64,000 bases of DNA. It comes from an uncultured Sulfitobacter sp. (lineage in GTDB: Bacteria; Pseudomonadota; Alphaproteobacteria; Rhodobacterales; Rhodobacteraceae). Location of the stretch: contig NZ_CANMQD010000001.1 in assembly GCF_947499945.1 (NCBI RefSeq), positions 620,001-684,000 on the forward strand, written 5' to 3'. Positions 27,448 through 36,693 of the stretch are shown piece after piece. A program made the translations under genes and the position numbers. The notes under the pieces are model-generated. The model searched no databases. It saw nothing but the letters and a program-made list of their open reading frames with translations, and had not been told where the DNA came from. Position 1 is the first letter of the stretch. The number at the start of each line of letters is the position of its first letter.

Positions 27448-27641
27448 CAGTTGGACTCCTCTACGGGTATCTGCTGCCCCACACCTTTTGCCGCAGAGGC
27501 AGGGATCTGGAATTCAGCAGACGTAATCTTGGTATAAGTCAAAAGCATCACGAGCAGTACGAAGCTGCCCAGCATTAGGCCAACGCCGATGTTCAGGCTT
27601 TTGCGACGGGTGTGAATTTCGTGTTCGGGTCGTAGTGCCAT
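27447..27641 (-). CDS. Small single-pass membrane protein of the cox operon
   Basis: A 64-residue protein with a charged start (MALRPEHEIHTRRKSLNIGV), one hydrophobic helix (GLMLGSFVLLVMLLTYTKI) and a short polar tail. It starts on TAATG overlapping the ctaB stop and ends on the ctaG start, so it is embedded in the operon. Many Rhodobacterales and Paracoccus have a small frame in this slot. No domain with known function is visible; a role in oxidase assembly beside CtaG is inferred from position only. Confidence 0.8.
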   Translation of the reverse strand: MALRPEHEIHTRRKSLNIGVGLMLGSFVLLVMLLTYTKITSAEFQIPASAAKGVGQQIPVEESN

Positions 27642-28579
27642 TACCAGCCTCCAAATCCGATGGGTTTCAATGCCGCTTCGGCCAAAATCGCAAGGAAATG
27701 CGCGAAGAGATACCACAGCGACAGGCGGAAGAATTTGCGCTCGACGGCGAAGTTATCAACTTCGCACATCTCTTCATCACGCTTCCAGATATCATATGCG
27801 CCCTTCAGGAACAGCGCGTTCAGAACTACTGCGGTTGTCAGATAGACCCAGCCACCAACGCCCGTAAAGGCCGTACCAACAGCCAAAACAACCAACAAAA
27901 CAGTGTAGGCCAGAATGTGATTGCGCGTCGAGCGGCGGCCATGTGTAACCGTCAGCATCGGCACTTTTGCATCGTCGTAATCATTGCGCATGAACAGCGC
28001 CAGCGCCCAGAAGTGCGGTGGTGTCCACATAAAGATAAGCGCGAACATCAACCACGGCTCAAGCACAAGGATGTCACCGGTGGCGATGATCCAACCGATC
28101 ACAGGCGGAAACGCACCTGCTGCACCTCCGATCACGATGTTCTGCGGTGTCGAGCGTTTCAGCCACATTGAATACGGCACAACATAAAAGAAGATCGTGA
28201 ACGCCAGCATAAAGCCCGCCAAAAGGTTCGCGCTCAGCGACAGCATCATGACCGAAAGACCCGAAAGCGCCACACCAAGGTACATCGCGGACTGCGCCGT
28301 GACCTTGCCTGCGGGAATCGGGCGCTTGGCTGTGCGCTTCATAATTGCATCGATATCGGCGTCCCACCACATGTTGAGAGCACCCGACGCACCCGCGCCA
28401 ATCGCCAGAAACAGGATTGATGCAAAGCCGATCACAGGGTTTACAGCAACAGGAGCCGCCAGCATGCCAACAACGGCTGTGAACACAACCAATTGCATCA
28501 CACGGGGCTTTAACAGGGCATAGTAGTCACCCAGCTGCGGTTCGTTTTCAAAGCTCTGCACATTTGTCACGTCGGTCAT
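27641..28579 (-). CDS. ctaB: Protoheme IX farnesyltransferase
   Basis: A 312-residue UbiA-family prenyltransferase making heme O from heme B. The first aspartate motif is NMWWDADIDAIMKRTAKRP near residue 100 (D-x-x-x-D), followed by the usual IPAGKV. The second polar loop (HFWALALFMRNDYDDAKVPM) lies near 205. About eight or nine membrane helices are visible. Heme O is the precursor of heme A for the oxidase encoded here. It is followed by the small membrane gene with a one-base overlap. Confidence 0.95.
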   Translation of the reverse strand: MTDVTNVQSFENEPQLGDYYALLKPRVMQLVVFTAVVGMLAAPVAVNPVIGFASILFLAIGAGASGALNMWWDADIDAIMKRTAKRPIPAGKVTAQSAMYLGVALSGLSVMMLSLSANLLAGFMLAFTIFFYVVPYSMWLKRSTPQNIVIGGAAGAFPPVIGWIIATGDILVLEPWLMFALIFMWTPPHFWALALFMRNDYDDAKVPMLTVTHGRRSTRNHILAYTVLLVVLAVGTAFTGVGGWVYLTTAVVLNALFLKGAYDIWKRDEEMCEVDNFAVERKFFRLSLWYLFAHFLAILAEAALKPIGFGGW

Positions 28580-28694
28580 TATCCGGTCATCCCATTTATG
28601 GCGCGTTGGGCAAATTATTCAGCAAAGGTCCACAGCACAGGGTCAAAAGCTGGGAAAGGTGGTCGGGCGGCGCGTTGGCCCCGCCCTCCCCTAT

Positions 28695-29594
28695 TTAGTC
28701 AGCGGAAGCGACTGTCAGCGGCTGGGGAATACCTGCGTATTCCTCTCTCGCGCGGCTCAGCCATTCGGCATAGGCGTCCTCGGAGACAACTTTTACCGTA
28801 ATCGGCATGTAGGCGTGCGCTTGACCACACAGCTCGGAACACTGGCCAAAGTAGACGCCTTCTTTCTCGGCCTTGAACCACAGCTCTGCCAGACGACCCG
28901 GTACGGCGTCTTGCTTCACGCCAAAGGCAGGAATGGTCCATGCGTGGATCACATCAGAGCCTGTTACCTGCATCACGATCGTCTTGTTGATAGGCACAAC
29001 AACCGCTGTATCTGTCGCCAACAACCATTCGCTTTCGGAATATCCAGCTGCCTCAAGCTGCGCGATAACTTCTGGCGTTTTCATATTCTCGCCACCCAAC
29101 GCAGGGGCGCCAATCATGTAGCTATCAAAGCCGAAGTCGTCGTCCACGTACTCGTAAGACCAATACCACTGGTTGCCCACAGCCTTGATCGTCACGTCAG
29201 CGACAGGAATTTCCTGCTGGCGGAACAAGATCGGCAGGGACCATGCACCAATCCCCACAAGGATCAGAATCGGAACAATTGTCCACGCAATCTCGACCGG
29301 AGTGTGGTGGGTGAATGTCGCAGGCTCGGGGTTACGCTTTGCGTTATAGCGGAATGCGACCCAGAGGATCAGCGCGGTCACAAACAAAGTGATCACAGTA
29401 ATGATTACCAGAATCATACCGTCGAGCCACTGCAAGTCTGTGGCAAGTTCGGTCACGCCGGGCTGGAACCCCATTTTACCGTCTACAGGTTTCCCGATGA
29501 TCTCAAGACCTTGTGGATCAACGCTTTGTGCCCATGCTGGGAGGCTTGTGAAGCCAGCCAAAAGACCGGCAAGTGTGAGGTGCTTTGTCATCAT
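28695..29594 (-). CDS. ctaC: Cytochrome c oxidase subunit II
   Basis: A 299-residue precursor. Residues 1-23 form a signal peptide ([20 protein letters not shown], then WAQ). Two membrane helices follow, then the periplasmic cupredoxin domain. The CuA ligands are in [18 protein letters not shown] near residue 255, with the conserved [14 protein letters not shown] near 145 and [20 protein letters not shown] near 220. An AGGA site precedes the ATG pair. It is the first gene of the ctaC-ctaB unit. The 115-base gap to ctaB carries a GC-rich inverted repeat (GGGCGG...CCGCCC) without a T-run. Confidence 0.96.
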   Translation of the reverse strand: MMTKHLTLAGLLAGFTSLPAWAQSVDPQGLEIIGKPVDGKMGFQPGVTELATDLQWLDGMILVIITVITLFVTALILWVAFRYNAKRNPEPATFTHHTPVEIAWTIVPILILVGIGAWSLPILFRQQEIPVADVTIKAVGNQWYWSYEYVDDDFGFDSYMIGAPALGGENMKTPEVIAQLEAAGYSESEWLLATDTAVVVPINKTIVMQVTGSDVIHAWTIPAFGVKQDAVPGRLAELWFKAEKEGVYFGQCSELCGQAHAYMPITVKVVSEDAYAEWLSRAREEYAGIPQPLTVASAD

Positions 29595-29774
29595 GTTCGT
29601 CCTGATTTTTTTGACCCTAGGTGGCTAAAACGCGCGGATAGGCTCACCCGGCGTTGTAATCTTACGCCTTACAATCATATTCTGGTTACGAAAGAAAGTC
29701 CTATGCTTGCGTCAAATGGACACCAAGCAGCAACAAATCCCGCAGCCCCCACTTCCCCCACCGGAGCGCTTTAT

Positions 29775-31196
29775 ATGTCTGATACCCTCTTTTTGCCTTT
29801 TGACGATATGCTTGACCGCGACACAGCTTTGACCGTGCTGCGCGAAGCAGTCGCGGGGGCAGACGATGGCGAACTATTTTTCGAGCGCACCCGCTCGGAG
29901 GCGTTGATGTTTGATGATGGCCGCCTAAAGACGGCCAGCTATGACGCGACAACAGGATTCGGTCTGCGGGCTGTGCGCGGCGAAGTAGCAGGCTATGCTC
30001 ACTCGACCGAAATATCGGAAGCCGCCCTGCGCCGCGCCGCCCAGACCGCACGCCTTGCTGTGGGCGATGGAGGCGGCACATGGGCAGATGCGCCTGTTGG
30101 CACAAACAAGCAGCTGTATACTGACCAAGACCCCATTGCAGGAGCCGCGCTTTCGGTAAAAGTCGACACATTACGCGAGATGGACGATTACTGCCGCAGC
30201 CTCGACAAACGCGTGGTCCAAGTAAGCGCGTCGATCGCCGCCTCGATCCAAGAAGTCGAAATTCTGCGCCCTGAAGGCACCTCTTTTCGCGATACCCGCC
30301 CCATGACGCGCGTGAATGTCTCTATTATAGTAGAGCATGAAGGCCGCCGCGAAAGTGGCACGGCAGGCGGCGGCGGTAGGATCGGCCTCGACGGCCTTCT
30401 CGCCCCCGAGGATTGGCAAGCCAAAGCCCGCGAAGCGTTGAGAATCGCCCTCGTCAATCTCGACGCTGTCCCTGCCCCTGCTGGCATGATGGACGTGGTC
30501 CTCGGCCCCGGCTGGCCCGGTATCTTGCTACATGAGGCCATCGGCCACGGCCTTGAGGGCGACTTCAACCGCAAAGGCACCTCCGCTTTTGCGGGCCTCA
30601 TGGGCCAGCAGATCGCCGCCAAAGGTGTGACTGTACTTGACGACGGCACCATCCCCGACCGCCGCGGTTCTATTTCCGTCGATGACGAGGGCACGCCCAG
30701 CGCCAAGAACGTCCTGATCGAGGACGGCAAGCTGGTTGGCTACATGCAAGACCGCCAGAACGCCCGCCTGATGGGCGTCAAAAGCACCGGCAACGGACGC
30801 CGCCAAAGCTTTGCCCACATCCCCATGCCGCGCATGACCAACACCTATATGCTGGGTGGCGACACGGCCCCCGGTGACATAGTGACGGGGCTAAAGGATG
30901 GCATCTATGCCGTAGGGTTCGGCGGTGGTCAGGTGGACATCACCAACGGCAAATTCGTCTTCTCCTGCACCGAAGCCTACCGCGTAGAAAACGGCATCGT
31001 CGGCGCGCCCGTCAAAGGTGCAACCCTAATCGGAGACGGCGCAACCGCGCTGAAACAAATCCGCGCCATCGGCAATGACCCCAGCCTTGACCCCGGCATG
31101 GGGAACTGCGGCAAACAGGGCCAATGGGTGCCAGTGGGCGTGGGCCAGCCAACGCTAATGATTAGCGGGCTGACGATCGGTGGTGCGGCAGCTTGA
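29775..31196 (+). CDS. tldD: Metalloprotease TldD
   Basis: A 473-residue protein of the TldD/PmbA family, the protease that with PmbA/TldE cleaves unfolded peptides and acts in antitoxin and microcin processing. The metal motif HEAIGHGLEGD (HExxxH) lies near residue 252, with GLRAVRGEVAGYAHSTEI near 62 and NTYMLGGDTAPGDIVTGLKD near 355. GGAG eight bases before the ATG supports this start; a longer frame runs antisense through ctaC and is not real. PmbA is not in the window. Divergent from ctaC with about 180 bases between. Confidence 0.94.
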   Translation: MSDTLFLPFDDMLDRDTALTVLREAVAGADDGELFFERTRSEALMFDDGRLKTASYDATTGFGLRAVRGEVAGYAHSTEISEAALRRAAQTARLAVGDGGGTWADAPVGTNKQLYTDQDPIAGAALSVKVDTLREMDDYCRSLDKRVVQVSASIAASIQEVEILRPEGTSFRDTRPMTRVNVSIIVEHEGRRESGTAGGGGRIGLDGLLAPEDWQAKAREALRIALVNLDAVPAPAGMMDVVLGPGWPGILLHEAIGHGLEGDFNRKGTSAFAGLMGQQIAAKGVTVLDDGTIPDRRGSISVDDEGTPSAKNVLIEDGKLVGYMQDRQNARLMGVKSTGNGRRQSFAHIPMPRMTNTYMLGGDTAPGDIVTGLKDGIYAVGFGGGQVDITNGKFVFSCTEAYRVENGIVGAPVKGATLIGDGATALKQIRAIGNDPSLDPGMGNCGKQGQWVPVGVGQPTLMISGLTIGGAAA

Positions 31197-31198
31197 GA

Positions 31199-31669
31199 AT
31201 GTGGAAAACACGAGAGTTCGGACAAGAATTTCTCAATCGAGATGATTGGACAGTCGTTGCCCTTTCCACAGTTTTTGTAACCCCGATATTAGCCTACGGA
31301 ACTGCATCGCTTGCAAATCATTTGCTGCGCGGCACATCAAAGTCGGACTTGATAAGTTTCTATTTGAGATTTTTGTATTCCCACGCATTTGCGCCGTTGC
31401 TCACCATATTCCTGATTGTACCTGCGATGTTCGTGCTTTTGGGGCTACTCAGGGTCGGCTGGGCTGGCTTGGGAACCGCACTTGCCGCACCCGCTGCAAT
31501 CTTTTTCATTGGCGCAGTCGCTTTACTTCCAGTTCATATTTTAGATGGCGTTCAATTTAAAGCTGCTGCCAACTTAGCTATATCTGCGGCACTGCATGGC
31601 GCTGTTATGTGGGTGTCCTTGTTCCTCCGGTGTCCTGAAGCAGTTGCGCCACGCAAAACTTCATCCTGA
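31199..31669 (+). CDS. Uncharacterised small membrane protein
   Basis: A 156-residue protein with four hydrophobic stretches, including VVALSTVFVTPILAYGTASL, FAPLLTIFLIVPAMFVLLGL and GLGTALAAPAAIFFIGAVAL. The N-terminus is polar and the C-terminus ends in RCPEAVAPRKTSS. I do not recognise a family. It begins immediately after the tldD stop (an in-frame TTG even overlaps it), so it is probably on the tldD transcript. Base use is more AT-rich than its neighbours, which may hint at recent gain or low expression. Confidence 0.55.
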   Translation: MWKTREFGQEFLNRDDWTVVALSTVFVTPILAYGTASLANHLLRGTSKSDLISFYLRFLYSHAFAPLLTIFLIVPAMFVLLGLLRVGWAGLGTALAAPAAIFFIGAVALLPVHILDGVQFKAAANLAISAALHGAVMWVSLFLRCPEAVAPRKTSS

Positions 31670-31762
31670 ACCCGCCTGTTGAACCGAATTGCACCCAAAC
31701 GATTCACCCCTTGTTAACCACCAAAAGCTATACCTGATTCTAGCAACAGACGGAGCATCGGG

Positions 31763-32920
31763 ATGACTATCGAGGACCACAATCCTTCTTCCACTCACCC
31801 CCCACTCCCACCCACCCCGGAAGACGAACAGTTTGCCCGTCTCCGTTTGTTGCGCTCGCGCCGGGTCGGTATATCCACGTATAAACGACTGCTGATTGAA
31901 CACGGCACTGCGCAAAACGCGCTGGCCGCGCTGCCAGAGGTGGCGCGCGCCGCGGGCGTTGCAGGATACGAGATTTGCCCCGAGGGCGTTGTGCGTGCCG
32001 AACTACGTGCCGCCCACGCCCAAGGCGCGAAGCTGCTGCACATCGACCACCCCGATTATCCCGCCTCCTTGGCCGAACTTGACGATGCGCCACCATTCCT
32101 TTGGCTCATGGGCGATCCCGCTCTGCTAAGTAAACCGATGATCGCCCTCGTGGGCGCACGAAATGCCTCCTCACTCGGCACCCGCATGGCCCGCAGCCTC
32201 GCCCATGACCTCGGCGAAGCTGGCTTTGTCGTCGTCTCGGGCCTTGCGCGCGGCGTGGACGCTGCCGCTCATCTCGCCGCCCTGCCCTATGGCACCATCG
32301 CGGTGCAAGCAGGCGGTGTCGACATCATGTACCCCGCCGAGAATACCGCCCTTGCCGAAGATATCGCAAAACAGGGCCTGCGCCTGTCTGAGCAACCCAT
32401 GGGCCTGCAACCCACAGCGCGATACTTCCCGAAACGTAATCGCATCATTTCCGGCCTCGCCCGCGCTACTGTTGTGGTCGAGGCGGCGGCAAAATCAGGC
32501 AGTCTGATCACCGCACGCGATGCGCTGGACCAAGGGCGCGATGTGCTGGCCGTTCCTGGCCATCCTTTTGATGCACGCGCATCGGGTGGCAATATGCTGA
32601 TCCGCGACGGGGCCACTTTGGTGCGCAATGCAGCCGATGTAATCGACGCCCTCGGCCCGATGCAAAGCGACGCGCCCCAACTCCCGCTTGAGGCCCGCCC
32701 GCCCGCCGCCAAAGCCCCAAAACCACGGCGCAGCCTGCGCGAAACAGCCAGCCTTCATTTGACCATTCTGCAACGCCTCGGCCCCTCCCCCGTGGCCGAG
32801 GATCAACTGATCCGCGACCTGCAACTGCCCTCCTCGTCGCTTACCCCCGCGCTGGTCGAACTTGAGATGGAGGGAAAGGTCACGCGCAACGCAGGCGGTC
32901 TTTTGACCCGCCCCGTCTGA
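31763..32920 (+). CDS. dprA: DNA processing protein DprA
   Basis: A 385-residue protein that loads RecA on incoming single strands in transformation. After a proline-rich start there is a SAM-like region, then the Rossmann fold: IALVGARNASSLGTRMARSL near residue 125, VVSGLARGVDAAAH near 155, TIAVQAGGVDIMYPAENTAL near 180 and PKRNRIISGLARATVVVEAA near 215. The C-terminal winged helix is visible (LGPSPVAEDQLIRDLQLPSS, VELEMEGKVTR). Length is normal. Gene-transfer-agent-bearing Rhodobacterales use DprA for DNA uptake. topA follows, a common arrangement. Confidence 0.95.
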   Translation: MTIEDHNPSSTHPPLPPTPEDEQFARLRLLRSRRVGISTYKRLLIEHGTAQNALAALPEVARAAGVAGYEICPEGVVRAELRAAHAQGAKLLHIDHPDYPASLAELDDAPPFLWLMGDPALLSKPMIALVGARNASSLGTRMARSLAHDLGEAGFVVVSGLARGVDAAAHLAALPYGTIAVQAGGVDIMYPAENTALAEDIAKQGLRLSEQPMGLQPTARYFPKRNRIISGLARATVVVEAAAKSGSLITARDALDQGRDVLAVPGHPFDARASGGNMLIRDGATLVRNAADVIDALGPMQSDAPQLPLEARPPAAKAPKPRRSLRETASLHLTILQRLGPSPVAEDQLIRDLQLPSSSLTPALVELEMEGKVTRNAGGLLTRPV

Positions 32921-33019
32921 GCGCCGAAACTAGCCGATCCGCCTCTGCAATTGCGCAGATTTGAGACGGACACCCCACGCTTTCCCCCTGCGATAACAGC
33001 CTCATCCTCTTAGTGCGCA

Positions 33020-33051
33020 TTGACAAAGACCCCTTGCATCCCACATGTCAA
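33020..33051 (+). promoter_or_regulatory. TTGACA/TGTCAA inverted repeat in the topA promoter region
   Basis: TTGACA (33020-33025) is followed 20 bases later by TGTCAA (33046-33051), an inverted repeat about 50 bases before the topA ATG. The first half is also a perfect -35 hexamer, although no good -10 box follows at 17 bases. It could be an operator or chance. Confidence 0.25.
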
Positions 33052-33097
33052 AGGCCATAGACGCCGCAACACACCTCCGTCGAAGGACCTTATTTGC

Positions 33098-35884
33098 ATG
33101 CCAGTAGTCGTTGTCGAATCTCCCGCCAAGGCCAAGACGATCAACAAATATCTCGGGGATAACTTCACGGTTCTGGCCTCATACGGTCACGTCCGTGACC
33201 TCCCGCCAAAGAACGGATCAGTCGATACCGACAATGATTTCGAGATGCTTTGGGAGATCGACAGCGGCTCCAAAAAGCACATGAAGGCCATTGCCGACGC
33301 GCTGAAAAACGACAACGAACTGATCCTCGCGACCGACCCCGACCGCGAAGGCGAAGCGATCAGTTGGCACCTCCAAGAGGCGCTCACACTGCGCAAGTCG
33401 ATCAAGAAAGACACACCCGTCAGTCGCGTTGTATTCAACGCGATCACCAAAACCGCCGTGACCGAGGCGATGAAAAATCCGCGTCAAGTGGACATGCCAC
33501 TGGTCGAGGCCTACCTGGCCCGCCGCGCGCTCGATTATCTTGTGGGCTTTAACCTCAGCCCCGTTTTATGGCGCAAGCTGCCCGGTGCAAAATCCGCAGG
33601 CCGCGTCCAGTCGGTTACACTGCGCATCATTTGCGAACGCGAGATGGAAATAGAAGCCTTCCGCCCCCGCGAATTCTGGAGCGTTAAGGCAATCGTATCC
33701 ACCCCTGCAGGTCAGGAATTCGAAGTGCGCCTGACCGAACTTGCAGGCAAAAAGCTCGATAAATTCGACCTCGACAACGCGACAAAGGCCGAAATGGCGG
33801 TCCAAGCTGTCTCGAGCCGCGATTTGCATGTCGCGTCCGTCGAAGCCAAGCCTGCATCGCGCAACCCCTCCGCGCCCTTCATGACCTCAACCTTGCAACA
33901 AGAGGCCAGCCGCAAGTTCGGCATGGGCGCACGCCAGACCATGAGCACCGCCCAGCGCCTCTATGAAGCCGGTCACATCACCTACATGCGGACCGACGGC
34001 ATCGACATGGCACCTGAAGCGATCGAGATGGCTCGCAGTGCCATCGCTGACCGTTATGGCGAAAAATATGTCCCCGAAAAACCGCGCGTCTATAAGAACA
34101 AGGCAAAAAACGCCCAAGAAGCGCACGAATGTGTGCGCCCCACCGAGATGTCCAAAGACGCCGATGCGCTCAAACTCATGGATGGCGACCAGCGCAAACT
34201 CTATGATCTGATCTGGAAACGCACGCTGGCCTGCCAGATGGAAAGTGCGCGGATGGAGCGGACAACTGTCGATATATCCTCGGCGGACAAGCAGGTCGCA
34301 CTGCGCGCCACAGGTCAGGTTGTCCTCTTTGACGGCTTTCTCAAAGTCTATGAAGAGGGCCGCGATGATGTAGCCGATGACGATGAAAAACGTCTGCCAC
34401 AGATTACCCAAGGCGATAAGGTCAAGAAGGCAACCGCTGCACGCTATAGCGAAGAATTCACCAAAGCCGCAGGTGTAGCGGATGAAGAGCTCATCGACGC
34501 TGGCGACAAAGGCAGCGCTGGCATGCAGCGCAAAACAGGCGCGGTCTTGGCCGAAAAAGAAGCGATCCTTGGCGGGCAGCACTTCACCCAACCGCCACCG
34601 CGGTACACCGAGGCGACACTGGTCAAGCGTATGGAAGAGCTCGGCATCGGCCGTCCCTCCACCTATGCCAGCATCGTGACCACCATTCAGGACCGTGGAT
34701 ATGTGCGCCGCGAAGGTCAGCGTTTGATCCCCGAAGACAAGGGTCGTCTGGTCACTGCGTTTCTGGAAAACTACTTCCGCCGCTATATCGGTTATGACTT
34801 CACGGCCGATCTTGAAGACCAACTGGATAAAGTGTCGGCTGGTGACGCCGACTATAAGAAAGTGCTGGACCGGTTCTGGCGCGATTTCTCGGCCGCGATT
34901 GCGGAAACATCCGAGCTGCGCATTACCGAAGTGCTCGAAAAAATCAACGATGTGCTGGCGCCGCACCTCTTCCCACCGAACGAGGAAGGTACAGATCCGC
35001 GCCTTTGCCCTAATTGTGGGTTGGGTCGTCTGAGCATGCGCACGGCCCGTTCGGGTGGCGCATTCATCGGCTGTTCCAACTACCCCGAATGCCGCTACAC
35101 ACGCCCCTTCGGCCCCCCCAACCCCGAGGCTGAGGCATCCGCAATCCCGCCAGATGGCAAATTGCTGGGCGAAGATAACGGCGACGAAATCCGCGTGTTT
35201 AAAGGCCGCTTTGGTCCTTACGTCCAGCGCGGCGCACAGACCGACGAAGTACCAAAACCACCGCGCCAGTCCATTCCAAAGGATTGGGAGCCGGAAGAGC
35301 TCGACCTTGAGCGTGCAGTGATGCTGCTCTCTTTGCCTCGCGAGATCGGACCCCACCCCGAGGATGGCATTATGGTTTGGGCAAACATCGGCCGCTATGG
35401 CCCCTATCTCAAACACGCGCCAAGCACCTCGGATCGTGGCGGCACAAACGCCAACCTTGAGGGCATCGACGAAGTCTTTACTGTTGGTATGAATCGCGCG
35501 GTGCAGCTGTTGGCGGAAAAAGTGGCCTCACGTGGCCAACGCGGTGTTGCCGCAGCCCCGTTACGCGAGTTGGGTGAGCATCCGACTGCTGGCGGTCCTG
35601 TAAACGTGATGAAGGGCAAATATGGCCCCTATGTGAAGTGGGAAAAGATCAACGCAACGATCCCCGACACGATAGAACCTGAGGACATTACAATAGATCA
35701 GGCTGTGATCCTGATTGACGAGCGTGCCGAGAAAGCAGGTAAGAAAAAGCCTGCTGCAAAGAAGAAGGCCGCACCCAAGAAGAAAGCGGCAGCGAAAAAG
35801 ACGTCTGCAAAAAAACCTGCCGCAAAGAAGGCACCTGCAAAGAAAGCCGCAAAGAAGCCTGCGGCAACAAAAGAAGACGGGTAA
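33098..35884 (+). CDS. topA: DNA topoisomerase I
   Basis: A 928-residue type IA topoisomerase relaxing negative supercoils. It has the TOPRIM domain (VVVESPAKAKTINKYLG at residue 3; ATDPDREGEAISWHL near 70), the active-site tyrosine in GHITYMRTDG near 295, and one clear zinc ribbon (CPNCGLGRLSMRT, then GCSNYPECRY near 645). Several topo_C repeats follow. The last 50 residues are almost only Lys, Ala and Pro (AAKKKAAPKKKAAAKKTSAK and similar), a DNA-binding tail common in alphaproteobacterial TopA. AAGGA lies upstream of the ATG; a longer in-frame start is possible but has no homologous residues. Confidence 0.95.
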   Translation: MPVVVVESPAKAKTINKYLGDNFTVLASYGHVRDLPPKNGSVDTDNDFEMLWEIDSGSKKHMKAIADALKNDNELILATDPDREGEAISWHLQEALTLRKSIKKDTPVSRVVFNAITKTAVTEAMKNPRQVDMPLVEAYLARRALDYLVGFNLSPVLWRKLPGAKSAGRVQSVTLRIICEREMEIEAFRPREFWSVKAIVSTPAGQEFEVRLTELAGKKLDKFDLDNATKAEMAVQAVSSRDLHVASVEAKPASRNPSAPFMTSTLQQEASRKFGMGARQTMSTAQRLYEAGHITYMRTDGIDMAPEAIEMARSAIADRYGEKYVPEKPRVYKNKAKNAQEAHECVRPTEMSKDADALKLMDGDQRKLYDLIWKRTLACQMESARMERTTVDISSADKQVALRATGQVVLFDGFLKVYEEGRDDVADDDEKRLPQITQGDKVKKATAARYSEEFTKAAGVADEELIDAGDKGSAGMQRKTGAVLAEKEAILGGQHFTQPPPRYTEATLVKRMEELGIGRPSTYASIVTTIQDRGYVRREGQRLIPEDKGRLVTAFLENYFRRYIGYDFTADLEDQLDKVSAGDADYKKVLDRFWRDFSAAIAETSELRITEVLEKINDVLAPHLFPPNEEGTDPRLCPNCGLGRLSMRTARSGGAFIGCSNYPECRYTRPFGPPNPEAEASAIPPDGKLLGEDNGDEIRVFKGRFGPYVQRGAQTDEVPKPPRQSIPKDWEPEELDLERAVMLLSLPREIGPHPEDGIMVWANIGRYGPYLKHAPSTSDRGGTNANLEGIDEVFTVGMNRAVQLLAEKVASRGQRGVAAAPLRELGEHPTAGGPVNVMKGKYGPYVKWEKINATIPDTIEPEDITIDQAVILIDERAEKAGKKKPAAKKKAAPKKKAAAKKTSAKKPAAKKAPAKKAAKKPAATKEDG

Positions 35885-35894
35885 TATAGAATAA

Positions 35895-35920
35895 GACAGC
35901 CCTGCCTGTGCGGGGCTGTC
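35895..35920 (+). terminator. Hairpin after topA
   Basis: GACAGCCC pairs perfectly with GGGCTGTC around a ten-base loop, eleven bases after the topA stop. No T-run follows, so it is either a weak terminator or an mRNA 3'-end stabiliser. Confidence 0.5.
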
Positions 35921-36027
35921 CCTGTCCTTGATAACGTTTGCGTCAGATTGCTAAACGGCTCTTTTATTTCTGCTCAAAATAACTCATTCGTGTTTTTGAA
36001 TATCTCAGTGAAAGATAGAGCAGTAAC

Positions 36028-36594
36028 ATGACACAAAACAACTTCTCCCGCCGCCGTATGATACTCGCAACAAGCGCCGCACTGGCCTCCCCCTCGATCC
36101 TGCGGGCGCAAGATGCTCCGCCACCTGTGGTCACGCGCCGCAACATTATGGGCTTCACACCACAACGTTGGCAGGACCACTTTGAGGATTTGGGTAAAGG
36201 TGCCATTGTTGCAGATATTGCATCACGCACTCTCCACTTCTGGAGCGGCGATGGTGAAACATACAAGATGTATCCGTCCTCTGTACCGCGCACCGAAGAA
36301 CTGACCAAGCGGGGCTACACAAAGATCGTACGCAAGCGCATTGGTCCCGACTGGACGCCAACCTCCTCTATGGTAGAGCGTGACCCGACCCTCAAATACA
36401 TGCCCCCCGGCCCCGGCAATCCGCTGGGCACCCATGCGATGTATCTATCATGGCCTGCCTATTTGATCCACGGCACCCATGATACGCGCAAAATCGGGCG
36501 GCAGTCGTCCGACGGATGTATTGGCCTCTATAATCACAAGGTCGAAGAACTCTTTGCCATCGCGCCCATTGGCACGCAGGTTCGCCTCCTTTAG
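36028..36594 (+). CDS. L,D-transpeptidase (YkuD domain), exported
   Basis: A 188-residue protein with a twin-arginine-like signal (NFSRRRMILATSAALASPSI, then LRAQ). The YkuD catalytic motif is HGTHDTRKIGRQSSDGCIGL near residues 148-167, with the nucleophile Cys in SDGCI and the upstream histidine in IHGTH. The segment YPSSVPRTEELTKRGYTKI shows the substrate-binding beta region. It would make 3-3 peptidoglycan cross-links or anchor lipoproteins in the periplasm. No ribosome site of note is present. Neighbours topA and the CoA-transferase genes suggest a single-gene unit. Confidence 0.9.
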   Translation: MTQNNFSRRRMILATSAALASPSILRAQDAPPPVVTRRNIMGFTPQRWQDHFEDLGKGAIVADIASRTLHFWSGDGETYKMYPSSVPRTEELTKRGYTKIVRKRIGPDWTPTSSMVERDPTLKYMPPGPGNPLGTHAMYLSWPAYLIHGTHDTRKIGRQSSDGCIGLYNHKVEELFAIAPIGTQVRLL

Positions 36595-36693
36595 AAGTCG
36601 ATATGTGCCGCGCCGCAGCATATCATTGACACCCCCTTGCCTGCGAGTCACATACTTCACTGACCATTTCACGGATCAGGGGAGCACCACTGC

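Noticed and set aside
26104..27537. 477-codon plus-strand frame
   Set aside because: Antisense to ctaE, ctaG and the small membrane gene, all of which show clear motifs.
28659..29774. Long upstream extension of the tldD frame
   Set aside because: It runs antisense through ctaC, which has all CuA motifs; homology to TldD begins at the ATG at 29775 with its own ribosome site.
33887..35416. 509-codon minus-strand open frame
   Set aside because: It is fully antisense to topA, whose TOPRIM, tyrosine and zinc motifs are intact; it has no family motif.
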